Origin: Prescottella defluvii
Lineage (GTDB): Bacteria; Actinomycetota; Actinomycetes; Mycobacteriales; Mycobacteriaceae
Assembly (NCBI GenBank): GCA_029690005.1
Contig: CP121458.1
Span: forward strand, 2,418,001-2,482,000
Reading direction: 5' to 3'
DNA: 64,000 nt
The position numbers and the translations under genes are program-made. The notes beneath the pieces are model-generated. The model was not told where the DNA came from and searched no databases. It saw only the letters and a program-made list of their open reading frames with translations. This document shows, in pieces, positions 1 to 11,378 of this stretch; the first letter of the stretch is position 1; the number at the start of each line of letters is the position of its first letter.

Positions 1-187
1 GAATACGCCATCGCTATCGATCACGTACTTATCCTTGCACCAGGGGGTCGCACCGGCACTCGTCGGTGGCGGCGCTCCCGACGCCCGCTGGTTACGTAGA
101 GTGGACGAAACGGTCACTCTCAGGTGACGCTGGACGGTGCATTGGCTGCGGCGCGAAGGCGTCGCCGGATTGTTGGGAGAGTGGCAA

Positions 188-3119
188 GTGGGCATGCGGC
201 CCCCCGCCGGTTTACCTTCGTTGTCGAAACGCACACGGGTGCTGCTGATCCTGGCGCTGGTCGCCGCAGCACTGTTGCTGATCGGCCCTCGTTTCATCGA
301 CATCTACACCGACTGGTTGTGGTTCGGTGAGGTCGACTTCCGTGGTGTGTTCAGCAAGGTGCTGTTCACCCGATTGGCGCTTTTCGTGATCGTCGGGTTG
401 GTCGTCGGCGCGATCGTCTGGCTGGCGTTGCTGCTGGCGTATCGATCGCGGCCGATGTTCCTGCCCTCGCCGGGCGCGAACGATCCGGTGGCGCGCTACC
501 GCACCGCGGTGATGACCCGACAGAAGCTGTTCGGGATCGGCATCCCCGTCGTGATCGGCCTGTTCGCCGGTCTGGTCGGTCAGGCCAGCTGGTCGACGGT
601 GCAGATGTTCTTCAACGGCGACTCGTTCGGCGTCACGGATCCGCAGTTCGGCAAGGACATCGGGTTCTACGCGTTCGACCTGCCGTTCTACCAGTTCGTG
701 CTGAACTGGCTCTTCGTCGCGGTCATCATCGCGTTCTTCGCGAGCCTGATCACGCACTACATCTTCGGCGGCCTGCGGCTGAGCGGACGGCAGGGTGCGC
801 TGACGCGATCGGCGCGCGTGCAGCTGGCCGTCCTGGCCGGCACGTTCGTGCTGCTCAAGGCCGTCTCCTACTGGTTCGACCGGTACGCCCTGCTGTTCAG
901 CAGCCGCAAGGAGCCCACGTTCACCGGTGCCGGATACACCGACATCAACGCCGTCCTGCCGGCGAAACTGATCCTGATGGCGATCGCGATCATCTGCGCC
1001 ATCGCGTTCTTCGCGGCGATCTTCCTGCGCGACTTGCGGATCCCCGCGATGGCGGTGGTCCTGCTGGTGCTGTCGTCGATCCTCGTAGGCGCCGTGTACC
1101 CGCTGATCGTCGAGCAGTTCTCGGTCAAGCCCAACGCGGCCGACAAGGAGCGCGCGTACATCGAGCGCAACATCACGGCGACGCGGCAGGCGTACGGGAT
1201 CACCGACGAGACCCGTCGAATACGTGCCGTATTCGGGCAAGGCGGAGAAGCAGCCCAAGGACGTGCCGTCGGACGTCACGACCATCGCGAACACGCGACT
1301 GCTCGACCCGAACATCCTCTCGCCCACGTTCACGGCACAGCAGCAGCTGAAGAACTTCTACGCGTTCCCCAAGTCGCTGAACATCGACCGCTACGACATG
1401 AACGGCGAACTGCGTGACTTCGTCGTCGCCGCGCGTGAGCTGTCGCCGTCGAGCCTGCAGGGCAACCAGACGGACTGGATCAACAAGCACACCGTCTACA
1501 CGCACGGCAACGGCTTCGTGGCCGCGTACGCCAACCAGGTGACGGCGGTGAGCGGTGACGTCCAGAACAACACCGGCGGTTACCCGATCTACAGCGTCAG
1601 CGATCTCACGACCAAGCCCGCCGACAAGGCGCTCGAGGTCGCGAACCCGCGCATCTACTACGGCCCGGTGATCGCGGCGTCGGATGCCGACTACGCGATC
1701 GTCGGCGGTACACCGGGCAGCGCGCCCCGCGAGTACGACACCGACGACCAGAAGTACACGTACACCGGTGACGGTGGCGTCGGGATCGGCAACTGGTTCA
1801 ACCGGCTGGCGTTCGCGGCGAAGTACACCGAGCGCAACATCCTGTTCTCGGGTGCGATCGGGTCGGACTCGAAGATCATCTACAACCGCGATCCGGCGGA
1901 GCGCGTCAACAAGGTGGCGCCGTGGCTGACCACGGACGGCACCGTCTACCCGGCCGTCGTGGACGGGCGCATGCAGTGGATCGTCGACGCGTACACCACG
2001 CTCGACAACTACCCGTACGCGCAGCGCTCGTCGCTCGAGGGGCTGGTGCAGGACAGCACCAACCAGGCGACGGGGCGGATGCTGCCGAAGAAGGAGGTGT
2101 CGTACATCCGGAACTCGGTGAAGGCGACCGTCGACGCGTACGACGGCACCGTCACGCTGTACCAGGTGGACGACAAGGATCCGGTGCTCAAGGCGTGGAT
2201 GGGTGTCTTCCCGAACACGGTCAAGCCCAAGTCGGACGTCTCGGCCGATCTGCAGGCGCACTTCCGGTACCCGGAGGACCTGTTCAAGGTGCAGCGCGAG
2301 ATGCTCTCGAAGTACCACGTCGACGATCCCAGCGTGTTCTTCGGCAACAACGCGTTCTGGTCGGTGCCGAGCGACCCGACGGTCGACACGGACAAGAATC
2401 AGCCGCCGTACTACGTGCTGTCCGGCAACCCGAAGACGGCGAAGCCGCAGTTCGTGCTGACCAGCCCGATGGTCGGCTACCAGCGTGAGCTGCTGTCGGC
2501 GTACATCTCGGTGCAGTCGGATCCGCAGAACTACGGCAAGTTCACGGTGCTCCAGTTGCCGACGGAGACGCAGACGCAGGGTCCGCAGCAGGCGCAGTCG
2601 GCGATGACGTCGAATCCGCGCGTGGCGAGCGAGTTGTCACTGCTCAAGCAGTCCAACAAGATCCAGTACGGCAACCTGCTGACGTTGCCGATCGCCGACG
2701 GCGGCATCCTGTACGTCGAGCCGATCTACACGCAGCGGAATTCGCCGAACGCGTTCCCGCAGCTCGCGCGCGTCATGGTGAGCTTCACCGACACCAACGG
2801 CATCAAGGTCGGCTACGCGCCGACGTTGGCGGAGGCGCTGGACCAGGTGTTCGGGTCGGGGACCGGCAACGTCGCGACCGCGCCGAGTGGTGAGGCCGGA
2901 CCTGCGCCGGAGCAGAACGCCGGCCAGACGTCGCCGCCGACCACCCCGGCGCCGCCGGCGGCCGGTCAGACGCCGGACAAGGCCGCCGCGGTCGCGCAGT
3001 TGGATGCTGCGCTGGCGAATCTGCAGTCGGCCCAGCAGAAGGGCGACTTCAAGGCCTACGGTGACGCCCTCGCACAGCTGCAGAAGGCGGTCGAGGCGTA
3101 CCAGAAGGCCGGCGGCTAG
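188..3119 (+). CDS. UPF0182 family integral membrane protein (one apparent frameshift)
   Basis: Large membrane protein of the UPF0182 family, which is widespread in Actinobacteria and has no assigned biochemical role. About seven hydrophobic helices lie in the first 310 residues. A roughly 650-residue extracytoplasmic domain follows, then a Pro/Ala-rich and Gln/Ala-rich tail. The coding frame changes near 1212-1214: the N-terminal frame reads ...GITDET and the downstream frame resumes with [13 protein letters not shown], consistent with one extra C in the run. The rejoined length of about 975 residues is normal for the family, so the gene is probably intact in the organism. GTG 188 is preferred because GGGAGAG ends about 6 bases upstream; ATG 194 is the alternative. 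Nothing else is recognisable in bases 1-187. Confidence 0.9.
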
Positions 3120-3154
3120 ACGGTTCGCCGCCGGTGGTCGAAGACCGGCGAAAC

Positions 3155-3201
3155 CTGAAGGGACCCTCCGTGCGCTGCGAGCGCGCGGAGGGTCCCTTCA
3201 G
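3155..3201. terminator. Bidirectional terminator hairpin
   Basis: Perfect 16-base inverted repeat: CTGAAGGGACCCTCCG at 3155-3170 pairs with 3186-3201. It sits between the convergent UPF0182 and rpf genes and could stop transcription from both sides. Confidence 0.8.
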
Positions 3202-3210
3202 CTGTGGGGC

Positions 3211-4071
<861 letters not shown>

Positions 4072-4232
4072 TTACATACTCGTTATGTGAGATGGATTAC
4101 CGAATTTTCGTGAACTGCGTCACGTCGGAAGTGGGTGCCGGCGGGTGGCAGGCGCGTCGATGCGCGTCGAACCGGCCCCGCTGCAGGCGATTTGCCTTCG
4201 GTTCGCCTGCTCGTGTAACTTCGTTCATGCAT

Positions 4233-4306
4233 CGCGGGGTGGAGCAGCTCGGTAGCTCGCTGGGCTCATAACCCAGAGGTCGCAGGTTCAAATCCTGTCC
4301 CCGCTA
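4233..4306 (+). tRNA. tRNA-fMet (CAT), initiator
   Basis: 74-nt cloverleaf with anticodon CAT in the arm CTGGGCTCATAACCCAG and T-loop TTCAAAT. The first acceptor pair is mismatched (C1 against U72), the hallmark of bacterial initiator tRNA. CCA is not encoded. A strong terminator follows. Confidence 0.96.
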
Positions 4307-4311
4307 CTAAA

Positions 4312-4347
4312 GAAGGCCCGGAAGTCCAACTGGACTTCCGGGCCTTC
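4312..4347 (+). terminator. Hairpin terminator after tRNA-fMet
   Basis: Perfect 17-base inverted repeat with arms 4312-4328 and 4331-4347 and a 2-base loop, directly downstream of the initiator tRNA. It can also end the convergent acyl-CoA synthetase transcript. Confidence 0.85.
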
Positions 4348-4409
4348 GTGCATATGGCGGTCAGTTCGGGAGCGGCGGCTCGCTCCGTGTGGTTCCGGTG
4401 CGATCGAAA

Positions 4410-6052
4410 TCAGTCCGACTCGACCTCCATCTCGATCAGCACCCGGCGCAGCACCTTGCCTGTCGTATTGCGGGGAATCTCGTCGAGGAAGACGACGTCG
4501 CGCGGCACCTTGTACCGGGCCAGGTTCGTCTTCACGTGCGCACGTATCTCGTCCGCGTCCCGGGTGGACGTCGGCGCGGGCACAACGAACGCGCGGAGTC
4601 GCTGGCCGAACTCGTCGTCCGCCACGCCGATCACCGCGACCTCGAGGACGTCAGGGCGTTCGGCGATGAGGTTCTCCACCTCGAGCGGGTACACGTTCTC
4701 GCCGCCCGAGACGATCATGTCGTCGTCGCGGCCGTCGACGAAGAGCAGCCCGTCGCGGTCGAAGTGACCGACGTCGCCGGTGGCGAGCATCCCGTCGATG
4801 TGCTCCTTGTCGCGGCCGTCGGTGTAGCCCTCGAAGCTCAGTCCGCTGGTGGCGAAGATACGTCCGACGGCGCCCGCTTCGGTGACGCGGTTGCCGGCGT
4901 CGTCGAACAGGGCGATGTGGCGCGTGGCCGGGACGCGTCCTGCGGTGCCGGGCGCACGCTCGAGGTCGTCCGGGGTGGCGACGGTCACGGCGGCCACCTC
5001 GGTGGAGCCGTAGAAGTTGTACAGCACCTTCCCGAACGCCTGCTGTGTGCGGATGCTCAGGTCCGGCGGGATGGCCGAGCCGGCCGCGAAGATCACCTTC
5101 AGGCTCGAGGTGTCGTACCGCGACAGCACGTCGGGGCCGAGGTCGATGATCCGCTGCAGCATCGTCGGGACGAGGACGAGCGTGTCTGCGCGGTGTTCGG
5201 CGAGCAGGCGGACGGTGGTCTCCGGGTCGAAGCGGCGCTGCATCACGACGGTGTTCTCGAGTGCGAATCCCAGCAGGAGCTGCGAGACGCCGGTGCCGTG
5301 GAACGCGGGTGCAGGGACGAGCATGGTCTGCTTGGGGCGCAACGGGATCCGGTCCAGGAACTGGGCGGAGGAGAACGGGGAGGTGTGCCCGCGCGGTGCA
5401 CCCTTCGGGGTGCCGGTGGTGCCGCTGGTGAGGAGGACGACCGTGCCCGGCTCCTGCGGGGCGGGCACGGAATCGGTGGACTGGGCGGCGATGAGTTCGT
5501 CGAGTGTGCGAGGTGGTGTCTCGGCCGGCGGCGTGCGTACGGGACCGTCCGTCCACGACAGGAACTGGGCGACGTCGGTGGGCAGCGCGTCGGCGACGTC
5601 GGTGAACTCGCTGTCGAACACGAACCAGCGCACGCCTTCTCGCTTCGCCACGTCGACGAGTTGGGGTCGGCCGAAGCCGGTGTTCATGAGCACCAGGCGG
5701 GTGCCGCTCTTGCCGGCGGCGAGCATCGTCAGCACGAGACCGCGGTGATTGCGGCACATCGCGCCGACGGTGGAGTCGGAGTCGATCCCCTCGGCCTGCC
5801 ACGCGCGGACCAGCGCGTTGGACTGTTCCTCGAGTTCGCGGTACGTGAGGGGTCCGCGTTCGTCGATCAGCGCGACGCGGTCGGGTCCTGTGCGGCGTGC
5901 GTGTGCACCGACCCGGCGAACGGCCCGTACCTGCCGATCGCGAGAAGCTCGCGTACGCCCACGTCGACGCGGGGGAAGGGGATCAGGCCGGAGCGCTGCA
6001 TCACCCGTACGGCGCTGAGCGTGTCGGTGATCTTCGTCAGAACGTCCTGCAT
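4410..6052 (-). CDS. AMP-dependent acyl-CoA synthetase (FadD family; one apparent frameshift)
   Basis: Class I adenylate-forming enzyme that activates a fatty or other carboxylic acid to its acyl-CoA through an acyl-AMP. Motifs in order: P-loop-like LLTSGTTGTPKG, YGSTE, TGDVGHFDRDG, GRDDDMIVSGGENVYP, and the C-terminal catalytic-lysine region PRNTTGKVLRR. The N-terminal part (MQDVLTKITDTLSAVRVM to about 5885) is in another frame from the rest, joined near 5875-5885 by a missing base. ATG 6052 is chosen because GGGAG lies about 5 bases upstream; ATG 6064 is possible. The rejoined length of about 547 residues suits mycobacterial FadD2/FadD12-type synthetases. The substrate is unknown. Confidence 0.88.
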
Positions 6053-6177
6053 GGTGGCTCCCATCGGCGACGTCGGCAGCCCCAGCCTAATAGTGACGCG
6101 CATCACAGTGGGTGAATTGCTCCTGGTCGGCGGGCCGCGGAATGTACTAGGAGTCGTAGTAGGCGCTACTCTCTCGG

Positions 6178-6713
6178 GTGAAATCCCGAGCCGACGCCGT
6201 CGCGCAGCTGCGCGGCATGTTCGTCGGCTCGCTGTCCGGGCGATCAGCATCGCCGCGCACGGCTTCGGCGGCGGACACGCCGCACCCGGCGAGCAGGCGA
6301 TCGTGCTCCTCGTCGCGGCCGCCGCGGTGGTCGGCGCCGGCGTCGCGTCTCTTCGTAGCCGGTGCAATCCGCTGCTCCTCCTCGTCGCGGTCCTCGCGGC
6401 CGGACAGGGGATCGGGCACTTCACGCTCACGCTGGCGTCCGATCACGGTCACGGCCTGAACCTGCCCCCGCAGATGATCGCGGCACACGCGGCGGCCACC
6501 GCGGTCGGCGCGGTGCTGGTCCGGGCCGCCGAGGTCGCACTGCTCGGCGTGATCGCCTCGGTGATGCACATCGTCGTCGCGGTGCTGTCGACACCACCGG
6601 TGTCCGACTTCCGACGCTGGACGCCCACGGTCGTCCGCCGTGTCGACCCCACCATCTCCCGCATCGCCCGCGCCGCGGGCGGAACTCGCGGACCTCCGGC
6701 TCTTTCCTGGTAG
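6178..6713 (+). CDS. Hypothetical integral membrane protein (apparent frameshift)
   Basis: Small multi-pass membrane protein of about 179 residues, family not recognised. The first about 20 residues (KSRADAVAQLRGMFVGSLSG) are in one frame and the remainder (AISIAAHGFGGGHAAPGEQ onward) in another. One missing G at about 6238-6240 rejoins them. Four hydrophobic segments alternate with short loops; a GHFTLTLASDHGH segment is His-rich. The C-terminal tail is basic. The start is uncertain: GTG 6178 has no clear Shine-Dalgarno. It lies just upstream of, and on the same strand as, the PepSY protein, whose loop is also His-rich, which may point to a shared metal-related role. That is inference. Confidence 0.6.
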
Positions 6714-6818
6714 ACGTCCGGCCACGCGCTCGCGTGCCCGGCATCTGCTGCTGCCTTCACCGCCGACACCGGCACACCCGCGCAACCGTGTGCGGGTGCC
6801 CGTCGGCGTGTCCTTCGC

Positions 6819-6840
6819 GGCGCGCGCTGTCTCGCGCGCC
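6819..6840. terminator. Hairpin upstream of the PepSY gene
   Basis: Perfect 8-bp stem GGCGCGCG / CGCGCGCC with a 6-base loop, 30 bases before the PepSY gene start. It could end the upstream membrane-protein transcript or act in the leader. There is no T-run. Confidence 0.35.
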
Positions 6841-6869
6841 GATTCGAAAGCTTCAGGAAAGAGCTGTTC

Positions 6870-8354
6870 ATGCACGCTTCCGAAGGCGTGGGGATCACCC
6901 CTGCGCACCTTCCGGACGACCCGAAAGCCGGCCCCGAATCGAATGATTCGTCGCCGCCGGGTGCCTTCCGCAAGCTTGTCCTCCGGCTGCACTTCTACGC
7001 CGGCATCTTCGTCGCGCCGTTCCTCGTGATCGCGGCGATCAGCGGCGGGATCTACGCGATCGCCCCCACCCTCGAACAGTTCGTCTACCGCGACTACCTG
7101 CACGTCGAGTCGACCGGACCGGCCGCGCCGGTGAGCGAGCAGATCGCCGCCGCGCGGGCCGAGCGCCCTGACCTGACGGTGTCGGCGGTGCGGCCGTCGA
7201 CCGAACAGGGCCAGACCACCCGGGTGCTGTTCACCGACCCGACGCTCGGCGAGTCGGAGCGGCTCTCGGTGTTCGTGGACCCGGTGACCGCGAAGCCGGT
7301 CGGCGAACTCGTCGTCTACGGCAGCAGCAGCGCGCTGCCCATGCGGACGTGGATCTCGCAGCTGCATCGGCACCTGCACCTCGGCGAACCCGGCCGGATC
7401 TACAGCGAAATTGCAGCGTCGTGGCTGTGGGTGATCGCGCTCGGCGGCGTCTACCTGTGGGTGCGCCGCTACCGGACCGCGAAGGCCCGCAACGGGTCCG
7501 CGACCCCGCGGTTGTGGACGGTCAAGCGTGGGGGACGCGGACGCAACGGGGCGCTCGGGTGGCACGGTGCGATCGGGCTGTGGATCGCGCTCGGCCTGGT
7601 GTTCCTCTCGGCGACGGGTCTGACCTGGTCGAAGTATGCGGGTGAGAACATCGGCGACCTGCGGGCCGACCTCGGTTGGGGCACGCCGTCGGTGTCGAAG
7701 TCGCTCGACGGTGCCGCGGCCGCGCCCTCGGGTGGCCACGACGGTCACGGCGGTGGGCACGCCGCGGCGGCCGGGACGGGCATTCTCGACGCCAACGTCG
7801 CCCGCATCGACGACGTCCTCGCGATCGCCGCGAACGCGGGTGTGACCGGTGTGGTGGAGGCGTCGATTCCCTCGAAGCCCGACACCGCGTTCACGGTTGC
7901 CCAGACTCGGCAGCCGTTCCAGTTCTCGACCGATTCGGTGGCGATCGACGGCGCGACCGGGCAGATCACCGACACCGTGCGATTCGCGGACTGGCCGTTC
8001 GCGGCGAAGCTCACGTTCTGGGCCATCGGCCTGCACATGGGCATCCTCTTCGGACTGATCAACCAGATCGCGCTGTTGGCGCTGGCCGTGGCGCTGCTGG
8101 CGGTGATCGTTCTCGGTTACATCATGTGGTGGCGGCGCCGCCCGACCCGCGGCACGCAGCGGTGGGGCCGTCCGCCTGCCCGTGGCGCCCTCCGCGGCCT
8201 GAATCCCGTCGCGATCGGCGCGATTGTGATCGGCTCCGTACTGGTCGGATGGTTCGTGCCGCTCCTGGGGCTGACCCTGCTCGGGTTCGTCGCCGTCGAT
8301 ATGGTTTTCGGTGTGTTTCAACGCAGACGAGCATCGACCGGCGCCGGCAGATGA
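6870..8354 (+). CDS. PepSY-associated TM helix (PiuB-like) membrane protein
   Basis: Intact 494-residue protein of the PepSY-TM (COG3182) group, often found with iron or other metal acquisition genes. A cytoplasmic N-terminus of about 40 residues precedes the first helix (HFYAGIFVAPFLVIAAISGG). A PepSY domain, a His-rich QLHRHLHLGEPG segment, further helices and a second PepSY-like region follow. The central loop carries GGHDGHGGGH, a possible metal-binding stretch. Start ATG 6870. The stop overlaps the next gene's start (ATGA), implying translational coupling. The true ligand cannot be read from sequence; iron or copper handling is inferred from the family. Confidence 0.85.
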   Translation: MHASEGVGITPAHLPDDPKAGPESNDSSPPGAFRKLVLRLHFYAGIFVAPFLVIAAISGGIYAIAPTLEQFVYRDYLHVESTGPAAPVSEQIAAARAERPDLTVSAVRPSTEQGQTTRVLFTDPTLGESERLSVFVDPVTAKPVGELVVYGSSSALPMRTWISQLHRHLHLGEPGRIYSEIAASWLWVIALGGVYLWVRRYRTAKARNGSATPRLWTVKRGGRGRNGALGWHGAIGLWIALGLVFLSATGLTWSKYAGENIGDLRADLGWGTPSVSKSLDGAAAAPSGGHDGHGGGHAAAAGTGILDANVARIDDVLAIAANAGVTGVVEASIPSKPDTAFTVAQTRQPFQFSTDSVAIDGATGQITDTVRFADWPFAAKLTFWAIGLHMGILFGLINQIALLALAVALLAVIVLGYIMWWRRRPTRGTQRWGRPPARGALRGLNPVAIGAIVIGSVLVGWFVPLLGLTLLGFVAVDMVFGVFQRRRASTGAGR

Positions 8355-8827
8355 GTGAGGATCTATCGCTGCTGCGGCGTGAACTGGCGATGATCGAGGA
8401 GCGGGTGGCCCGTGAGGTCGACCCGCGCGGACGTGGACCGTTCATCGCGGCAACAGTGATGATCCTGCTGATCGCCCTGGCCGCCCCGCAGGTCGACGGG
8501 CTGCGCGCGTGGCAGGTCCTGGCCGGCGGGCACCACGAGGTGGCGTCGCTGGCCCGGCTGTTCACATGGTTCGTGGTCGTGTTCGGGATCGGTGTGTCCG
8601 CGCTCGCGGCATGGACGCGGCGCTGGGTGCTCGCCTGGGTCGCGATGGCCGGTGTCACCGTCGGCACCGTCCTCGGGCTGCTCACCTACTGGTCGCAGCA
8701 CAGCGTCCGCGGCGTCCACGCCGGCAGCATCGGCTACGGCCTGCTTGTCGAGTGGGCGGCGATGGCGCTGCTCGCGGTGCTGTGGATCCCGGTGGTCGCC
8801 GGTCGTTCCAACGTCATGCAGCGCTGA
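8351..8827 (+). CDS. Conserved hypothetical membrane protein
   Basis: 158-residue protein with a charged N-terminal helix (MSEDLSLLRRELAMIEERV) and four predicted membrane segments. It overlaps the PepSY gene by four bases, so the two are almost certainly co-translated and probably act together. No recognisable domain or catalytic motif. A terminator hairpin follows. Confidence 0.75.
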   Translation: MSEDLSLLRRELAMIEERVAREVDPRGRGPFIAATVMILLIALAAPQVDGLRAWQVLAGGHHEVASLARLFTWFVVVFGIGVSALAAWTRRWVLAWVAMAGVTVGTVLGLLTYWSQHSVRGVHAGSIGYGLLVEWAAMALLAVLWIPVVAGRSNVMQR

Positions 8828-8846
8828 GAGGTCCTCACACGGAGGG

Positions 8847-8869
8847 GCCCCGTCGCGGTGCGACGGGGC
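8847..8869 (+). terminator. Hairpin terminator
   Basis: GCCCCGTCG (8847-8855) pairs with CGACGGGGC (8861-8869) around a 5-base loop and is followed by CTCTTCGTG. It marks the end of the PepSY operon. Confidence 0.7.
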
Positions 8870-8950
8870 TCTTCGTGTTCCGGAATCCGGTCGCGAACGA
8901 CTTTCGAGCTGGGACACTGCCTTCGACGTCGTCGGAAGGGGTGGTCGGTG

Positions 8951-9857
8951 ATGGAGATCGGTCGAATGGTGTGGCCGTCGGCGCGGCTCGACGAGGTGGT
9001 CGCGCGGGTGGCGCAGGTGGAGGCCGACGGGTTCGCCGCGGCGTGGGTACCGCAGGTCTTCGGGTGGACGCGCTGACGCTGCTCGCGTTGGCGGGGGAGC
9101 GGACGGCGTCGATTCGGCTCGGCACCGCGGTGCTGCCGACCCATCCGACGCATCCGCTGCTGATGGCCTCGTCCGCCCTGACCACGCAGGCTGCGGTCGG
9201 CGGACGCCTGCAGCTCGGGATCGGCGTCTCGCACCGGTTCATCGTCGAGGACGTGTGGGGCCTGAGCTTCGAGCGGCCGGTGCAGTGGGCGCGGGACTAT
9301 CTGGCGGCCCTGGCGCCGACGTTGCGCGGGGAGCGGACACACGTCGACGGGGTGCGGGTGCGGCCGAGTTGCCCCGTCCACTCGACACTTTCGACACCCC
9401 GGCCCCGCCGGTGCTCGTGGCCGCGCTGGGGCCGGCGATGCTGCGTCTGGCGGGCGAGCGCGCCGACGGCACCGTCACCCTAATGGCGGGCACCCGCACG
9501 GTCCGCGAGCACATCGTCCCGACCATCAGCGTCGCCGCCGCGGCCGCCGGTCGCCCCGCCCCGCGGATCGTGGTGGGCCTGCCGATCTGCGTGACCTCGG
9601 ACTCGGACTCGGCGCGGCAGCGGGGCCGCGAGGAGTTCGCCGCGTACACCAATACGCCGTCGTACCGGGCAATGCTCGACAAGGAGGGTGCCGCGGACTC
9701 CGCCGACGTCGCGCTGATCGGAGTGCGCGGTGAGGTTCTCGAGCGGCTGGACGCACTGCGCGACGCCGGGGCCACCGAGTTCATGGCCTGGGTCTTCGGA
9801 ACCGACGAGGAGCAGGCAGCGACGGTCGAGTGTCTGCAGGAATACGTGCGTCGCTGA
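8951..9857 (+). CDS. LLM-class F420-dependent oxidoreductase (two apparent frameshifts)
   Basis: Luciferase-like flavin/F420 oxidoreductase resembling the TIGR03564 group. Three reading frames must be joined: residues 1-37 (MEIGRMVWPSARLDEVV...), then DALTLLALAGERTASIRLGT to about 9366, then PPVLVAALGPAMLRLAGER to the stop. The joins near 9060-9063 and 9364-9370 each need one extra base. Family features include RLGTAVLPTHPTHPLLMA, GRLQLGIGVSH, and ADGTVTLMAG. Rejoined length is about 303 residues, normal for the class. ATG 8951 is the likely start. It is a monocistronic gene convergent with fadE23. Substrate unknown. Confidence 0.83.
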
Positions 9858-9993
9858 CCTTGCCGGGGAATCTCGTTCGCTCGCGCATTGTCGGCGAAAC
9901 CGAGACACGCCCGGACCTGGGCGGTTATCGTCAGGTTGCTCGATCGGATGCGCACGCCCGTGAGGGATATCGCCTCCTGTGCCCTCCGGGGTG

Positions 9994-10029
9994 AACCTCC
10001 TCCCGTGACCCATGCGCGGGAGGTGGTTT
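9994..10029. terminator. Hairpin downstream of the LLM oxidoreductase
   Basis: An imperfect stem (AACC..CTCCCG with CGGGAG..GGTT) followed by TGCTTT, about 140 bases after the gene. Nothing else is recognised in 9858-10124 apart from this and the next hairpin. Confidence 0.45.
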
Positions 10030-10070
10030 GCTTTAGGCGGGGGTCTCCGGAGTGGCCTGGGTTCGACAGC

Positions 10071-10103
10071 CCGTCCCCGCCGCTCGGGGAGCGACGGGGA
10101 CGG
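10071..10103. terminator. Hairpin terminator between convergent genes
   Basis: CCGTCCCCG (10071-10079) pairs perfectly with CGGGGACGG (10095-10103). It is placed to end the fadE23 transcript on the - strand and possibly the LLM gene on the + strand. Confidence 0.65.
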
Positions 10104-10124
10104 ATAGCAGTACTCCGGCGCAGG

Positions 10125-11345
10125 CTACTTGAGCTCGGCCGACGACTTGCCGAGCAGGCGGCGAGCGATGATCAGCTGCTGGATCTGCTGGGTTCCCTCG
10201 AAGATGTCGAGGATCTTGCTGTCACGGGCCCACTTCTCGAGCAGCGGGCGCTGAGAGTAGCCGTACGAACCGGCCATTTCGACGGCCTTGAGCGACACCG
10301 CGGTTCCCGTGCGGCCGGCCTTCGCCTTCGACATCGACGCCTCGAGCGAGTTGGGCTTCTTGTTGTCGGCCATCCACGCCGCGCGCAACGCCAGCAGGTA
10401 CGACGCCTCCCAGTCGGCCTCGAGCGCGAGGAACTCGGCCGCGGCGGCGTGCTGGTTGTAGGGCGGGATGTCGTACGAGATCTCGACGCCGGCCTCCTCC
10501 AGGATGCTGCGCAACTCCTCGAGGACGGCTCGGCCCAGGCCGACCGCCATACCGGCAACGATGGGGCGGGTGTTGTCGAACGTCTGCATGACGCCCGCGA
10601 AACCCTTCTCCACGTTCACTTCCGGGCTGCCGAGCAGGTTGTCCTTCGGGATGCGGCAGTCCTGCAGCAGCAGCACCGCGGTGTCGGACGCCTTGATGCC
10701 GAGCTTGTGCTCGAGGCGGGCCACGCTCAGGCCGGGGGCCTCGCGCGGCACGACGAACGACTTGATCGCCGCGCGGCCCTTGGTCTTGTCGACCGACGCC
10801 CACACCACGACGTGCGTCGAGCGCTCGCCCGCGGTGACGAAGATCTTCTCGCCGTTGAGGACCCACTCGTCGCCGTCGAGCACCGCGGTGGCGGTGACGG
10901 CGGCGGAGTCGGAGCCGAAGCTGGGCTCGGTGATGGCCATCGAGGCCCACACCTTGCCGAAGCGTTCGAGCTGCTCGTCGGTCGCGACCGCGGCGATCGC
11001 CGAGTTGCCGAGACCCTGGTAGGGGATCGACAGCGTCAGACCCACGTCACCCCAACAGGTCTCGATCACGTTCATCAGCGACGCCATGTTGCCGCCGTTG
11101 GCGTTGCCCATGACCTTCGGGGCGTCGCCGTTCTGCTCGCCGGTCCGGCCCAGGGCGGCGCCGGACGCGCCCTGGCCCGAGTCGTTGAGGCCCTCGACCA
11201 TGGCCGCCATGGTGTCGAGTTCCTTGGGGTACTCGTGTTCGGCGAGGTCGTACTTGCGGGAGATGGGGCGGAAGATCTGGGCTGCGACCTGATGCGCCTG
11301 GTTCGCAGAGGCCCTCAGCTTCTTGGGCAGTTCGAGATTGATCAT
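10125..11345 (-). CDS. Acyl-CoA dehydrogenase, FadE23-like
   Basis: Intact 406-residue FAD-dependent acyl-CoA dehydrogenase. Signatures: SMAITEPSFGSDSAAVTATA (flavin/substrate region), GEKIFVTAGERSTHVVVWA, and the C-terminal IFEGTQQIQQLIIARRLLG. The N-terminus MINLELPKKL and RPISRKYDLAEHEYP closely resemble mycobacterial FadE23 (Rv3140). It is the second gene of a two-gene operon with the FadE24-like partner, 33 bases away, the order seen in Mycobacterium. The two paralogs probably form a heteromeric dehydrogenase, as with other paired FadEs. The substrate is not determined here. Confidence 0.9.
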   Translation of the reverse strand: MINLELPKKLRASANQAHQVAAQIFRPISRKYDLAEHEYPKELDTMAAMVEGLNDSGQGASGAALGRTGEQNGDAPKVMGNANGGNMASLMNVIETCWGDVGLTLSIPYQGLGNSAIAAVATDEQLERFGKVWASMAITEPSFGSDSAAVTATAVLDGDEWVLNGEKIFVTAGERSTHVVVWASVDKTKGRAAIKSFVVPREAPGLSVARLEHKLGIKASDTAVLLLQDCRIPKDNLLGSPEVNVEKGFAGVMQTFDNTRPIVAGMAVGLGRAVLEELRSILEEAGVEISYDIPPYNQHAAAAEFLALEADWEASYLLALRAAWMADNKKPNSLEASMSKAKAGRTGTAVSLKAVEMAGSYGYSQRPLLEKWARDSKILDIFEGTQQIQQLIIARRLLGKSSAELK

Positions 11346-11378
11346 CGAAAGGTCTCCTGTAGACGGATCGGGTCGGCG

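Noticed and set aside
4389..6713. 774-codon open frame on the + strand antisense to the acyl-CoA synthetase
   Set aside because: It is the high-GC shadow of the synthetase. Only the last part (from about 6235) is real coding sequence, belonging to the small membrane protein.
6147..8321. 724-codon open frame on the - strand
   Set aside because: Antisense to the membrane protein and the PepSY gene, which have clear membrane helices and family motifs.
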